Positions 14,929-23,561 are shown, numbered from the stretch's first letter. The stretch: 64,000 nt of DNA from Eikenella corrodens (GCF_003990355.1 NZ_CP034670.1:930001-994000), one strand, 5' to 3'. Program-made: numbers and translations. Notes: a model not told the origin generated them from the letters alone.

Positions 14929-16266
14929 ATGAAAACCCCTGCTTCCTGGTCGTCTAAAATCGGTTTTATCCTCTCCGCCGCCGGCTCTGCCATCGGCTTG
15001 GGCGCGATTTGGAAATTTCCCTACACCGCCGGTACTAATGGCGGCGCGGTATTTGTGCTGATGTTTTTGGTGTTTACCCTATTGGTGGCGCTGCCGGTGC
15101 AGCTGGCCGAGTTTTATATCGGCCGCAAGAGCGGCAAAAACGCGGTGGATGCGTTTAAAACGCTCGTGCCGAACAGCCTGTGGCCATGGATCGGACGCAT
15201 GGGCGTGTTTGCCTGCTTTATTTTGCTGTCGTTCTACAGCGTGGTGGGCGGTTGGGTGTTGAATTATGTGGTGCACGCGTTTGACGGCAGCATCCATCCT
15301 GATGCAGATTTCGGCGCGCTGTTCGGCAGCACGATTTCCAATCCCGTCGGCTCAATCGCCTATCAGGGGCTATTTATGCTGATGACGGTGTGGGTGGTGA
15401 AAAGCGGCATTGCGGCAGGCATCGAACGGGCCAACAAATACATGATGCCCGCGTTGTTTGTGTTGCTGCTATTGCTGGCTGTACGTTCGCTCACGCTGGA
15501 CGGCGCGATGGCGGGCATCTCCTTCCTGCTCAAACCCGATTGGTCGCACTTCACGCCGCAAACCATGCTCACCGCGCTGGGGCAGGCTTTTTTTGCGCTG
15601 AGCCTGGGCGTGTCCACCATGATTACTTATGCCGCCTATTTAGACAAAAAACAAGATTTGTTCCGCTCGGGTAACAGCATTATGTGGATGAACCTGCTGG
15701 TGTCTTTGTTGGCCGGTTTGGTTATTTTCCCCGCCGTGTTCGCCTTCAACTTTGAGCCGGGTCAGGGGCCGGGGCTGATTTTCGTGGTGCTGCCCGCTGT
15801 GTTTATGAAGCTGCCGCTGGGGCAGATTCTGTTTGCCGTGTTTATGCTGCTGGTAGTGTTCGCCACGCTCACTTCCGCCTTCTCCATGCTGGAAACCGTG
15901 ATTGCCGCCGCCATCCGCGAAGACGAGCGCAAACGCAGCAAAACCACCTGGCTGATCGGTACGGCGATTTTTATTGTCGGCATTCCCTCCGCACTCTCGT
16001 TCGGCGTGCTCGCCGAATGGAAGCTGTTCGGCAAAACGCTGTTCGACCTGTGGGACTACATGATTACCGCGCTGATTATGCCGATCAGCTCGCTTTTGGT
16101 GGCGGTGTTTGTAGGCTGGATACGGCAGAAGAGCGATGTGTTGGCGCACATGCGCGAAGGCAGCAGCGTGCCGCAGGCCGTGATTGTGCTGTGGCTCAAC
16201 GTCCTGCGCTTCCTCGCGCCGGTGGCGATTTTGCTGGTGTTCGCCAATACGCTGGGCTGGATTTAG
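14929..16266 (+). CDS. Sodium-dependent transporter, NSS (SNF) family
   Basis: The 445-aa inner-membrane symporter has about eleven hydrophobic segments; it would import an amino acid or related solute with Na+. TM1 reads GSAIGLGAIWKFPYTAGTNG; the family usually has GLGN in place of GLGA, where the Asn is a sodium ligand in LeuT, so the Na1 site may differ. The start at ATG 14929 gives the family N-terminus (SWSSKIGFILSAAGSAIG); the ORF is open upstream to 14806 but that part has no similarity. Substrate is unknown. Confidence 0.9.
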   Translation: MKTPASWSSKIGFILSAAGSAIGLGAIWKFPYTAGTNGGAVFVLMFLVFTLLVALPVQLAEFYIGRKSGKNAVDAFKTLVPNSLWPWIGRMGVFACFILLSFYSVVGGWVLNYVVHAFDGSIHPDADFGALFGSTISNPVGSIAYQGLFMLMTVWVVKSGIAAGIERANKYMMPALFVLLLLLAVRSLTLDGAMAGISFLLKPDWSHFTPQTMLTALGQAFFALSLGVSTMITYAAYLDKKQDLFRSGNSIMWMNLLVSLLAGLVIFPAVFAFNFEPGQGPGLIFVVLPAVFMKLPLGQILFAVFMLLVVFATLTSAFSMLETVIAAAIREDERKRSKTTWLIGTAIFIVGIPSALSFGVLAEWKLFGKTLFDLWDYMITALIMPISSLLVAVFVGWIRQKSDVLAHMREGSSVPQAVIVLWLNVLRFLAPVAILLVFANTLGWI

Positions 16267-16297
16267 CAGCCTGCGGCCAGCCTTTGCTTGCTTGATA

Positions 16298-16341
16298 AAG
16301 GCTACCTGAAAACCCTTGGTTAGCGGTTTTCAGGTAGCCTT
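16298..16341 (+). terminator. DUS-pair terminator of the NSS gene
   Basis: AAGGCTACCTGAAAAC and GTTTTCAGGTAGCCTT form a perfect stem with a 12-nt loop, about 30 nt after the stop. Confidence 0.75.
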
Positions 16342-16343
16342 AA

Positions 16344-16440
16344 CAGCAAACTGATTGAACTTTCGATGCCGGGCGATAAGCCGCAGGCGGTACGCAAGCG
16401 CGACAAGGCCGACCATGCCCTAGCATGGCGATTTTAAGCC
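16344..16440. repeat. MITE-like element, family 2, degenerate copy
   Basis: It begins CAGCAAACTGATTGAACTTTCGATG, and GGCGATAAGCCGCAGGCGGTACG follows; it resembles the 12092-12193 element at the left end and core but lacks a clear right end. It lies directly after a DUS-pair terminator. Confidence 0.35.
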
Positions 16441-16509
16441 GCCATACCAATATCGGAAGCAGGCAACGCGCCTATCATTAACCCATCCGCACCATTACAA
16501 GGAAACCTC

Positions 16510-17157
16510 ATGCAAGCACTCATCATCGGCGCTACGGGCGCCACCGGCCAAGCGCTGCTGCCGCTTCTGGCGGATACGCCGCAGGTGGCGCAAATCCACA
16601 GCTTCGGCCGCCGCGCTCCCGCGTTTGTCCACGAAAAACTGCACAGCCGCATCATCGATTTCGCCCGGCCGCAAACTTGGGCGGAGAGCGTGCGCGGCGA
16701 CACCGTGTTTGCCTGTTTGGGCACGACTTTGAAAGATGCGGGCGGCAAAGAGGCGCAATGGCAAATCGACTATGAGGCCAACCTCGCCTTCGCCCGCGCC
16801 GCCCGGCAAAACGGTGCGCAAACCCTGGTGCTGGTGTCTGCCTTCGGCGCGGATGCGCGCTCCCGGTTTTTCTACCCGCGCATGAAGGGCGCGCTCGAAG
16901 CCGCTTTGGCCGAACTCGGTTTCCCGCACCTCGTCATCTTCCGCCCGCCGCTGCTGATCCGCCCCGGCAGCACGCGCGTATCCGAACGCCTTTTTGCGCA
17001 CTGCCTGCGTCTGCTCAATGCTGCCGGTTTGTTTCAGAGCCAGCGCCCGCTGCACGTGGCCGAATTGGCCGAAGCCATGCGCCGCACCGCGCTGAACCCG
17101 CCAGCGGAGCGGGTGCGGGTGTATCAGCCTGAGGATATCCGGGCGTTGTTGAAATAA
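16510..17157 (+). CDS. NAD(P)-binding oxidoreductase, TIP30/HTATIP2-like atypical SDR
   Basis: The 215-aa product has a Rossmann fold with the nucleotide-binding GATGATG at residues 7-13. CLGTTLKDAGG near residue 75 and VSAFGADARSRFFYPRMKG near residues 113-133 contain the Tyr/Lys pair (YPRMKG) of short-chain dehydrogenases. This matches the bacterial relatives of TIP30. The substrate is unknown. CAAGGAAACCTC precedes the ATG as the ribosome site. It stands between two repeat elements without operon partners. Confidence 0.8.
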   Translation: MQALIIGATGATGQALLPLLADTPQVAQIHSFGRRAPAFVHEKLHSRIIDFARPQTWAESVRGDTVFACLGTTLKDAGGKEAQWQIDYEANLAFARAARQNGAQTLVLVSAFGADARSRFFYPRMKGALEAALAELGFPHLVIFRPPLLIRPGSTRVSERLFAHCLRLLNAAGLFQSQRPLHVAELAEAMRRTALNPPAERVRVYQPEDIRALLK

Positions 17158-17159
17158 GG

Positions 17160-17293
17160 AAAAGGCTACCTGAAAAATCGGCCCTGAAGAATCCTGCAGG
17201 GCCGCGGCAAGCCGGTCGGACTTTCGATTCGAGGCAGTGCGGAAGCGCGGCCGTAGCGGAAGTTCGGTTGGCTATAAATTTTTCAGGTAGCCT
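17160..17293. terminator. Wide inverted DUS pair enclosing a MITE-like element
   Basis: AAAGGCTACCTGAAAAAT at 17161 and ATTTTTCAGGTAGCCTTT near 17277-17294 are complementary and enclose the element at 17208-17273. It could terminate both converging genes. Confidence 0.5.
17208..17273. repeat. MITE-like element, family 2, short copy (66 bp)
   Basis: CAAGCCGGTCGGACTTTCG at the left and CGGAAGTTCGGTTGGCT at the right are imperfect inverted repeats, matching the ends of the 102-bp element at 12092-12193. The core is shorter. It has no coding content. Confidence 0.5.
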
Positions 17294-17311
17294 TTCGGAT
17301 TTCAGCCCGGC

Positions 17312-17782
17312 TCACCGGGTTTGCTCAAATTGCTCCTGCGCCCAGCGTTGGCGGTTGTCGGGGGTGTCGGCGGTTTGAGCCTGCCCCTGCCGCCAGTTGC
17401 GGTAGGTCTCGGCATCGAAGGCGATTACCCGACCGCCCATGGCGGCCACTTCGCCGGCCACGCTTTGGCTGATGCGCCAAGAGGCCAGGTCGGGGCAGGC
17501 CTTCGGCTCGGGATACCACAGCACCACCACCGCATCGCCGCCCTGCATTTGGGCTTCGAGCTGTTCGGCGTATTGGTCGATGGCTTGGTATTTCTGGTTG
17601 AGGCGGGTTTCCACGGCACGAACCACGTGCAGGGGGATGGGGGCGGTGCCGTTTTCCCATTGCGCCCATTCTTCGGCGGAAGCGCCGTGGGGGAAATCGA
17701 CATTGGCAGCAAGAGCCTGGCCGGCTTCGGCTTGGGTGAGGCCGAGGTTGCGGCGCAGGGCTTTGAGTTCGATGGGGAACAT
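17312..17782 (-). CDS. Helix-turn-helix protein, YdiL/DUF1870-like
   Basis: The 156-aa protein has an N-terminal region, LKALRRNLGLTQAEAGQALA, that forms a Cro-type helix-turn-helix. WAQWENGTAPIPLHVVRAVE follows, matching the E. coli YdiL pattern (SWRQWENGKCAIP). The C-terminal half includes WRISQSVAGEVAAMGGRVIAF, also YdiL-like (DWKIYQSVAAELYA). DNA binding is inferred; target genes are unknown. It is a single gene flanked by repeats. Confidence 0.75.
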   Translation of the reverse strand: MFPIELKALRRNLGLTQAEAGQALAANVDFPHGASAEEWAQWENGTAPIPLHVVRAVETRLNQKYQAIDQYAEQLEAQMQGGDAVVVLWYPEPKACPDLASWRISQSVAGEVAAMGGRVIAFDAETYRNWRQGQAQTADTPDNRQRWAQEQFEQTR

Positions 17783-17890
17783 GGTTTTCCTTTTAGGTTG
17801 GATTTTTACAAGAATTGGCGTAAATGTTTTTGGATGGAGTGATCGGAGGAGGTCTGTTAAATTTCAGGTAGCCTTCACCATACTTACCCC

Positions 17891-18110
17891 GTTCACCCTT
17901 GCACCTCATGCCGGTGCGGGCACTTCCTTTCTTTGCTTCGCCAAAGAAAGGAAGCAAAGAAAAGCGACTGCGGGCGCAGGTTTGGCTTTGCCAAACTTCC
18001 CTCACTCCGCGCAGTTTTTCGGGTGGGCTCGCGACTTGCGGCTGCGCCGCTTCGAACATGCAAGCCCTTATTTCCCGAAAAACCGCGCTCTGTTCGGCTG
18101 CGCCAGCAGA
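17891..18110 (-). repeat. Dispersed hairpin-rich repeat, copy C (inverted)
   Basis: This is the reverse complement of the repeat at 3321-3680 and 34127-34387. Read on the minus strand it carries the hairpins GCGGCGCAGCCGC, GTTTGGCAAAGCCAAAC and CTTTGGCGAAGCAAAG: the stems are conserved while the loops differ from the other copies. It lacks the distal hairpins of copy A. Confidence 0.8.
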
Positions 18111-18173
18111 GAAGTACAGCCGCAACCATTTACGCCAAATATGATGGGTTTGGTTTCATGGAGAATTTATAGA

Positions 18174-18950
18174 TTATTTAACTTGTGCGGCCAGGTGCTC
18201 TATCGCTGCCTGTGCGCAAAACAGGCCGAAAGCGGCGGTAACCAGCATGCTCGCGCCGTAGCCTGCGCAAGACAATCCCTGCGGTGCGGCATCGGTTTCG
18301 CAGGCGGCGCCGGTTTGCGGCGGGGTAACGTTTTCTTCGGAATAGATGCAGCTCACTTTCATGCGCTCTTTCGGATCGCGCGGAAAACCGTATCGGCGGC
18401 GCAGGGTGTAGCGCAGGTTGGAAAGCAGCGGGTCGTGGGTGGTGCGGGCGAGGTCGGCGCGGCGGATGAGGGCGGGGTCGCGCTGGCCGCCTGCGCCGCC
18501 GGACACCACAAAGGCTTGCTTTTTCGCCACAAAATGCGCGGCCATGGCGGCTTTCACGCGCACTTGGTCGATGGCGTCGATCACAAAATCAAACGGCTCG
18601 GCAAAAAGCGTGCCCACGTTTTCCGCGTCCACAAAATCTTCGATTTCGTGCACGGCGCAGGCGGGGTTGATTTGCAGGATGCGCCGGTGCAGCGCGGTTA
18701 CTTTGGGCAGGCCGAAATTGTCGGTGAGCGCGTGAAGCTGGCGGTTGGTGTTGGATTCGGCCACGTTGTCCAAATCAATCAGCGTGAGCCGGCCGATGCC
18801 GCTGCGCGCCAGTGCCTCCACCGCCCAAGAGCCCACGCCGCCCACGCCCACCACGCAAACATGGGCTTGGGCAAAGCGTTGCAGGGCGGCTTGGCCGTAG
18901 AGTCGGGAAATACCGCCGAAGCGGCGCTCGGTTGGGGCGGAAATAATCAT
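18174..18950 (-). CDS. tcdA: tRNA threonylcarbamoyladenosine dehydratase TcdA (CsdL/YgdL)
   Basis: The 258-aa E1-like enzyme cyclises the t6A37 modification of tRNA to ct6A using ATP. The nucleotide-binding loop GVGGVGSWAVEALARSGIG is near residues 36-54, LTLIDLDNVAESNTNRQ follows, and DFVIDAIDQVRVKAAM is near residues 125-140; all are typical of the ThiF/MoeB/TcdA superfamily, and the CsdL length rules out full MoeB/ThiF. The start MIISAPTERRFGGISRLYG is standard for TcdA. Confidence 0.93.
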   Translation of the reverse strand: MIISAPTERRFGGISRLYGQAALQRFAQAHVCVVGVGGVGSWAVEALARSGIGRLTLIDLDNVAESNTNRQLHALTDNFGLPKVTALHRRILQINPACAVHEIEDFVDAENVGTLFAEPFDFVIDAIDQVRVKAAMAAHFVAKKQAFVVSGGAGGQRDPALIRRADLARTTHDPLLSNLRYTLRRRYGFPRDPKERMKVSCIYSEENVTPPQTGAACETDAAPQGLSCAGYGASMLVTAAFGLFCAQAAIEHLAAQVK

Positions 18951-19092
18951 CGGGATAAGTCAAAAAACAGGTAGAAAAAATGGCACATTCGGTGCATCGG
19001 TATTATACTGTAAACGTATCAGGAAGAGACCCGTCAGGCGGCTGTAGCCTCTGCGCGGAAGCATTGGAAAATCGTTCACTAGGAGAAAGCTT

Positions 19093-19557
19093 ATGTATCA
19101 ACATATCGTGATTGCAGTAGACGGCAGCCGCACCTCCCAACACGCGCTCAAACAGGCCTGCGGCCTGGCTAAAGCCACCGGCGCGGCGCTCACATTGGTG
19201 CACGTGGCCAACCCCGCCGAATACGTGGCCACCGTTGCCCCCGAGTTTTTGCAGTATGAAAACTACGAAGCCGCCGCCACCGAACAAGGCAACGCGATTT
19301 TGGAGGCCGCTATCAAACAGGCGCGCGCCGACTTGGGCGAAAATGCTAAAATCGGCAGCCACCTGCTCGTGATCAGCAAAAACGCACGCGATATGGCCAA
19401 AAGCCTGGTGGATTATGCCACCGAGCAGAAAGCCGACCTGCTGGTGCTGGGCACCCACGGCCGCACCGGCCTGATGCACCTCCTGATGGGCAGCTTCGCC
19501 GAAACCGTGATGCGCGAGACCCGCCTGCCGCTGTTGATTATCCGCCGCGAAGCATAA
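19093..19557 (+). CDS. Universal stress protein, UspA family
   Basis: The 154-aa cytoplasmic protein has one Usp domain. It starts YQHIVIAVDGSRTSQHAL and carries the ATP-binding motif GTHGRTGLMHLLMGSFAE at the C-terminal end, so it is of the nucleotide-binding UspFG type. AGGAGAAAGCTT precedes the ATG, a strong ribosome site. A TATACT at 19004-19009 may be its -10 element. Likely a dimer induced under stress; the precise role is unknown. Confidence 0.92.
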   Translation: MYQHIVIAVDGSRTSQHALKQACGLAKATGAALTLVHVANPAEYVATVAPEFLQYENYEAAATEQGNAILEAAIKQARADLGENAKIGSHLLVISKNARDMAKSLVDYATEQKADLLVLGTHGRTGLMHLLMGSFAETVMRETRLPLLIIRREA

Positions 19558-19580
19558 GGCTGAAGATTGAGGCAGGATTA

Positions 19581-19610
19581 GAGGCTACCTGAAAGTTTCA
19601 GGTAGCCTTT
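19581..19610 (+). terminator. DUS-pair terminator of the usp gene
   Basis: AGGCTACCTGAAAGTTTCAGGTAGCCTTTT: a perfect tight hairpin followed by T residues. Confidence 0.8.
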
Positions 19611-19627
19611 TGCCAATGGGGAAGGCA

Positions 19628-20485
19628 ATGGAACGGAAACTTTATTACAGTTGGTGGCACTCCCTGGAGCTGCTGTTTTACGGCGGCTTTTTCGGGCTGT
19701 TTTGCGTGTGCTTGATTTGTTCGGCCCTGTGGGGCGATCGGGCTGTTTTGTCCGAGATCAGCTATTGGTATTGGTTTTTGCTGCTTCTTACCCTGTTTTC
19801 TTGGCTGTTTTGTTGGCTGCAATATGCCGTGGTGCTGCCGATGTTGCTGTTGCGCAAGCCGGTGGTGCATATGGACGAACAGGGCATTGCGGTGCACGAT
19901 GCGCTGAATTTTTTCAATAAGCATCGCAAATGGTCGACCAAGTGGGACAATATCCAGGCGGTGGGCGTTGGCCTAGAGACATTAAAAAAGCACCACCCCT
20001 ATCTCGGCAAGTTTTTACGCCCGCGTATCGGAGTCATGATTCAGCGGCGTCATGTTGCCTATGGGGAAGATCATCATTATGTTGTGGTGTCCAGCGGGAT
20101 GATGCCGGGGCAGGAAAAAGGCGTAAGCGAGGCCATATTGGCCGCGTGGCGGCAATATAAGGCGGGCATATCGAATAAAATTCCCTATACTGCCCAGTCG
20201 CTCTATCGGATGAAGCAGGATGATTTTGCCAATTTGATTTGGTTTCTCGATGAAGAGGCGCCGTTTGCCATGTTGGATTTGGAAAAGGGCGTGCCCACCA
20301 AGCACGATTTGGTTTATCTTTATCAATTCAAAAAGATATTTGGCAGCGAAAAGATTAAAATCCACTACAACAAAATACAAAAGCGGCTAAAAATCACGCA
20401 AGAAGACGGCATCAGCCCACCGCGCCATTTGCCTGCTGTGGAAGCGGAGCTGTTGCGCATAGTGAATCTGCATTTGTATGACTGA
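19628..20485 (+). CDS. Hypothetical membrane protein with a large cytoplasmic part
   Basis: The product is about 285 aa. Two hydrophobic helices occupy the first 85 residues (LLFYGGFFGLFCVCLICSALW and YWYWFLLLLTLFSWLFCWL), followed by a soluble part of about 200 residues containing VVHMDEQGIAVHD and WSTKWDNIQAVGVG, like the PH-domain-like modules found after paired helices in bacterial proteins. The ATG at 19628 follows GGGGAAGG; TTG at 19610 or ATG at 19616 are alternatives inside the DUS hairpin region. No function can be named. Confidence 0.7.
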   Translation: MERKLYYSWWHSLELLFYGGFFGLFCVCLICSALWGDRAVLSEISYWYWFLLLLTLFSWLFCWLQYAVVLPMLLLRKPVVHMDEQGIAVHDALNFFNKHRKWSTKWDNIQAVGVGLETLKKHHPYLGKFLRPRIGVMIQRRHVAYGEDHHYVVVSSGMMPGQEKGVSEAILAAWRQYKAGISNKIPYTAQSLYRMKQDDFANLIWFLDEEAPFAMLDLEKGVPTKHDLVYLYQFKKIFGSEKIKIHYNKIQKRLKITQEDGISPPRHLPAVEAELLRIVNLHLYD

Positions 20486-20500
20486 TGGGCCGGATGGATT

Positions 20501-20561
20501 GAGGCTACCTGAAAATGCAGCACGGCAAGTTTCTGCGCAGCTGGATTTTTCAGGTAGCCTT
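20501..20561 (+). terminator. Inverted DUS pair after the membrane protein gene
   Basis: GAGGCTACCTGAAAAT and ATTTTTCAGGTAGCCTTTT flank a loop containing AAGTTTCTGCGCAGC, similar to the loop at 12296-12320. Another DUS follows at about 20599, near the stop of hemW on the other strand. Confidence 0.65.
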
Positions 20562-20629
20562 TTGTGTTCGGTATGCGGGCTGAGTAGCGGGGTATGGTTT
20601 TCAGGTAGCCTCTGCAGGCTGGGGCGGGC

Positions 20630-21802
20630 TTACAAAAACAGTTGCAGCAAATCGTTTAAATAGCGTTGGCCGCGTTCGGTGGGGCGCAGGAGGGTGGGGT
20701 CGGGGTCGATGAGGCCGAGCCGGGTGGCTTCCTGCAGGGGGCGGGCGATGGCGGCGAGGCTGTGGCCGGTGCGCTCTTGGAACAGGCGGGCGGGTACGCC
20801 GCCGGTGAGGCGCATGGCGTTGAGCATGAATTCGAAGGGCAGCTCGCTTGGGGCTACCTGAAAACGTTCGACGGCATCGGCGGGGTTGCCTTGCATGGCG
20901 GCGAGGTAGCTGCGGGGGTGGCGGGCACGGGTGGTGCGCGTGATGCCGCTGTGGCTGCTGATTTTTCCGTGGGCGCCGGCGCCGATGCCGATGTAGTCGC
21001 CGAATTGCCAGTAGTTGAGGTTGTGGCGGCATTGCTGGCCGTTTTGGGCGAAGGCGCTGGTTTCGTAGCGTTCGAAGCCGGCGGCAAACAGGGTGTGGTG
21101 CACGGCTTGTTCGATGGTGTAGGCGGCGTCTTCTTCGGGGATGCCGGGGGGCGGGGTGCGGCCGAAGGGGGTGTTGGGCTCCATGGTGAGGTGGTAGGCG
21201 CTGATGTGGGTTACGCCGAAGGAGAGGGCGGTTTCGGCATCGCGCCGGGCTTCTTCTGGGGTTTGGTGCGGCAGGGCATACATGAGGTCGGTGTTCACGC
21301 GGGGGAAGATGGCGAGCGCGGCTTCGATGGCGGCGCGGGCTTCATCGCCGTTGTGGATGCGGCCGAGGGCGTGCAGTTTGGCGTTGTCGAAACTTTGGAT
21401 GCCGAGCGACAGGCGGGTGATGCCGGCTTCGGCGTAGCCTTGGAAGCGGGCTTGCTCGAAAGTGCCGGGGTTGGCTTCGAGGGTGATTTCGGCTTCGGGC
21501 TGCAGGCGCACCAGGGCGCGCACGCCGGAAAGCAGGCGGCTGATGGATTCGGCGGAAAACACGCTGGGGGTGCCGCCGCCGATGAAAATAGTGTCCACCG
21601 GCCGCCCCCAGATGTGGGGCAGTTCGTGTTGCAGGTCGGCGAGCAGGGCGTTGATGTAGGCGGCTTCGTCGGTGTCGGGCTTGAGGCGGTGGGAGTTGAA
21701 GTCGCAATAGGGGCATTTTTGAATGCACCAGGGGATGTGGATATAGAGCGAGAGCGGGGGCAGGGCGCTGAGGCCGGAGCCGGGGGCTTGCAGTAGGGGC
21801 AT
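20630..21802 (-). CDS. hemW: Radical SAM haem chaperone HemW (HemN-like)
   Basis: The 390-aa product has the radical SAM triad in IPWCIQKCPYCDF (Cys26, Cys30, Cys33), then IFIGGGTPSVF and TLEANPGT, as in HemW. The TNLDYW-like HNLNYWQFGDYIGIGAGAHG motif is characteristic of the HemN/HemW family. The short N-terminus and the CxxxCxxC motif lacking the extra HemN cysteine favour HemW, a haem-binding protein, over a true coproporphyrinogen dehydrogenase. The start is 28 nt from the stop of the gene at 21833-22264. Confidence 0.93.
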   Translation of the reverse strand: MPLLQAPGSGLSALPPLSLYIHIPWCIQKCPYCDFNSHRLKPDTDEAAYINALLADLQHELPHIWGRPVDTIFIGGGTPSVFSAESISRLLSGVRALVRLQPEAEITLEANPGTFEQARFQGYAEAGITRLSLGIQSFDNAKLHALGRIHNGDEARAAIEAALAIFPRVNTDLMYALPHQTPEEARRDAETALSFGVTHISAYHLTMEPNTPFGRTPPPGIPEEDAAYTIEQAVHHTLFAAGFERYETSAFAQNGQQCRHNLNYWQFGDYIGIGAGAHGKISSHSGITRTTRARHPRSYLAAMQGNPADAVERFQVAPSELPFEFMLNAMRLTGGVPARLFQERTGHSLAAIARPLQEATRLGLIDPDPTLLRPTERGQRYLNDLLQLFL

Positions 21803-21832
21803 GGTGTGGCGATTGGTTTTTAAAATAATGGG

Positions 21833-22264
21833 TTATTCGGCTTGGAAGGCTACCTGAAAAACTTGGCTGCCGATGCGGATGTCTGCCAGGTAGCCGTCGC
21901 GGCGGTCGGTGCACACGGGTAAGCGGATTTGGGCGGCAAGCCAGGAGCCGTCGGCCTGGCGCTGAAGCGGGAAGCGGTTGAAGCCCATGTCCATGCCGTC
22001 CATGCTGAAGCGCACTTCGGCCTGCTGCACTTGGGGCGGCACGTTTTCCAGGGTGATGTCGAAGGGGCGGTGGCGTGCGGCGGCAAAGCGGATTCGACTG
22101 CCGTCGGGCAGGGTGCAGCCTTGGCGCGGGTCGCAATCGGTTTGTACCACCGTTTCGGCAGCAGGCTGCTGCCCGGCACGCCATTGGCGTACGGCGAAGT
22201 GGCCGCCGGCCAGCAGCAACAGCGCGGCGAGGGCGAGCAGGATTTTGGCACGGGGGGTGGGCAT
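21833..22264 (-). CDS. Membrane-anchored periplasmic hypothetical protein
   Basis: The 143-aa product has an N-terminal anchor or signal (ILLALAALLLLAGGHFAVRQW). A small beta-rich domain follows, with CDPRQGCTLPDGSRIRFAA and MDGMDMGFNRFPLQRQADGSW, and one further Cys near VCTDRRDG. The last codons (FQVAF) lie in a DUS. It is probably transcribed ahead of hemW. A copper- or methionine-rich motif (MDGMDMGF) hints at metal binding, but no function is assigned. Confidence 0.75.
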   Translation of the reverse strand: MPTPRAKILLALAALLLLAGGHFAVRQWRAGQQPAAETVVQTDCDPRQGCTLPDGSRIRFAAARHRPFDITLENVPPQVQQAEVRFSMDGMDMGFNRFPLQRQADGSWLAAQIRLPVCTDRRDGYLADIRIGSQVFQVAFQAE

Positions 22265-22294
22265 TAAGAGGCTACCTGAAAAAGTTTGGGCGGG

Positions 22295-22768
22295 TTATCC
22301 GAATATAACAAGCATCACTACAAATGGAGCCAGTAAAAACGGCACAAAACTACCGAGAAAACCTATCCGAAACGCTGCCCACCCATCGGCTTCTACTTCC
22401 ACCTGCCATATTAAGGCCACGATAAAGCCGATCACTAAAGCCGGTGTCGAAAACCAATATGCAAACCATAGTTCACCGTTATCAAACACGAGCACTGCCA
22501 GCCAATACCCCTATAATCCCAAATTCATGGCCAGCGAGATGCCCGACACAAAATACGGCCGAACGCTCGACATTTTCCAACTGCACAGCCAAGCCAGCAG
22601 GGTGGGGATGAGCAGAAGAATATAGTTAACAAGGGCTACGTCTTCCAAAAAAGGTAAAGTAAATAACCCGATTGAGGGTGGCCAGCATAGCGTATATACC
22701 GTTAGCGGCAGATACAGCGCCAAGGCAATCAAAATATCTTTCCAATACGGATTAAGCTTGTTCCACAT
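22295..22768 (-). pseudogene. Membrane protein gene interrupted by one in-frame amber codon
   Basis: From ATG 22768 an 85-codon ORF (start MWNKLNPYWKDIL; helices such as ILIALALYLPLTVYTLCW) ends at TAG 22511-22513. The same frame continues at once as GYWLAV and then LVFDNGELWFAYWFS, and ends after 66 more codons at 22295. Both halves are membrane-protein-like, so together they form one gene of about 156 codons with a nonsense mutation. A real amber readthrough or a sequencing error is possible. No family was recognised. Confidence 0.6.
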
Positions 22769-22790
22769 GTGTTTAACTTTTCAATTTCAG

Positions 22791-22835
22791 TTTTTCAGGT
22801 AGCCTTCCGCGGTATGGCAAAGGCTACCTGAAAAT
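22791..22835. terminator. Inverted DUS pair
   Basis: TTTTTCAGGTAGCCTT and AAGGCTACCTGAAAA form a hairpin upstream of the amber-containing gene and downstream of the CpoB-like gene, and would terminate the latter. Confidence 0.65.
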
Positions 22836-22898
22836 AAAAAATCAATAGGAACAACAATATTTGAGAAGCGCCGCTCAGGTTTCAGGCAGCCTCATTCA

Positions 22899-23561
22899 TC
22901 AACGGTTGTTCTGTATGCGCTGCCCGGCGCGGCGGGCGGCTGGGCTGTTGGGGTAGGTTTGTATCAGCTTGCGCCAGGTAACGCGGGCGATGTCGCGCTG
23001 CTGCATGCCCCATTGGCAGCTGCCGACGCTGTAGAGGGCTTCGGCGGCTTTGGGGTTGGCGGCGAAGCGGGTGGCGAAGCGTTGGCCGGTGAGTATGACG
23101 GATTCGCAGTTGCGCAGTTTTTCGTGGCTCTGCATCAGCAGAAAGAGGGCGTTTTGCTCGGTGCGGCCGCCGCTGCCGCTGCGTTCGGCAAAGCGCAGTT
23201 GTTGCAGGGCCTGATTGTAGAGGCCGCTGCGGTAGAGTTGCAGGGCTTGCTGGTAGGCTTGTTCTTGCGGGTTTTCAGCCGGAGCGGCGGGCTCGGCGCT
23301 GATATGGCTGGTGCTGCGGCGGGCTGCGGCTCGGGTGTCGAGGAGTTGGGCGAGCTGCTGCTGGCGTTGTTGCAGCTCGCTGATTTGGCTGCGCAGTTCG
23401 GCAACTTGCTGTTGCAGTTGGCCGATTTGCTGGTTGTGGGCGTTGAGCTCGGTTTCGATGCGCTGCGGGGACTGGGGGTTGTCGGCAGGGGTTGTCGGCG
23501 CGGGGGGCAGGGCGGTGCAGGCGGCGAGGCCGCAGAGGGCGGCGGGGATGATTAGGCGCAT
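22899..23561 (-). CDS. CpoB/YbgF-like lipoprotein with coiled coil and TPR repeats
   Basis: The 220-aa product has lipobox LAAC (Cys15). A long Gln-rich coiled coil spans about residues 38-75 (IGQLQQQVAELRSQISELQQ), a flexible Ala/Pro linker follows, and TPR-like repeats lie from about residue 102 (AYQQALQLYRSGLYNQALQQL) to the end. This matches CpoB, which links the Tol system to peptidoglycan synthesis at division. It overlaps the preceding O-methyltransferase gene by 10 nt. tolQRAB and pal are not in the window, so the assignment rests on domain order. Confidence 0.8.
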   Translation of the reverse strand: MRLIIPAALCGLAACTALPPAPTTPADNPQSPQRIETELNAHNQQIGQLQQQVAELRSQISELQQRQQQLAQLLDTRAAARRSTSHISAEPAAPAENPQEQAYQQALQLYRSGLYNQALQQLRFAERSGSGGRTEQNALFLLMQSHEKLRNCESVILTGQRFATRFAANPKAAEALYSVGSCQWGMQQRDIARVTWRKLIQTYPNSPAARRAGQRIQNNR

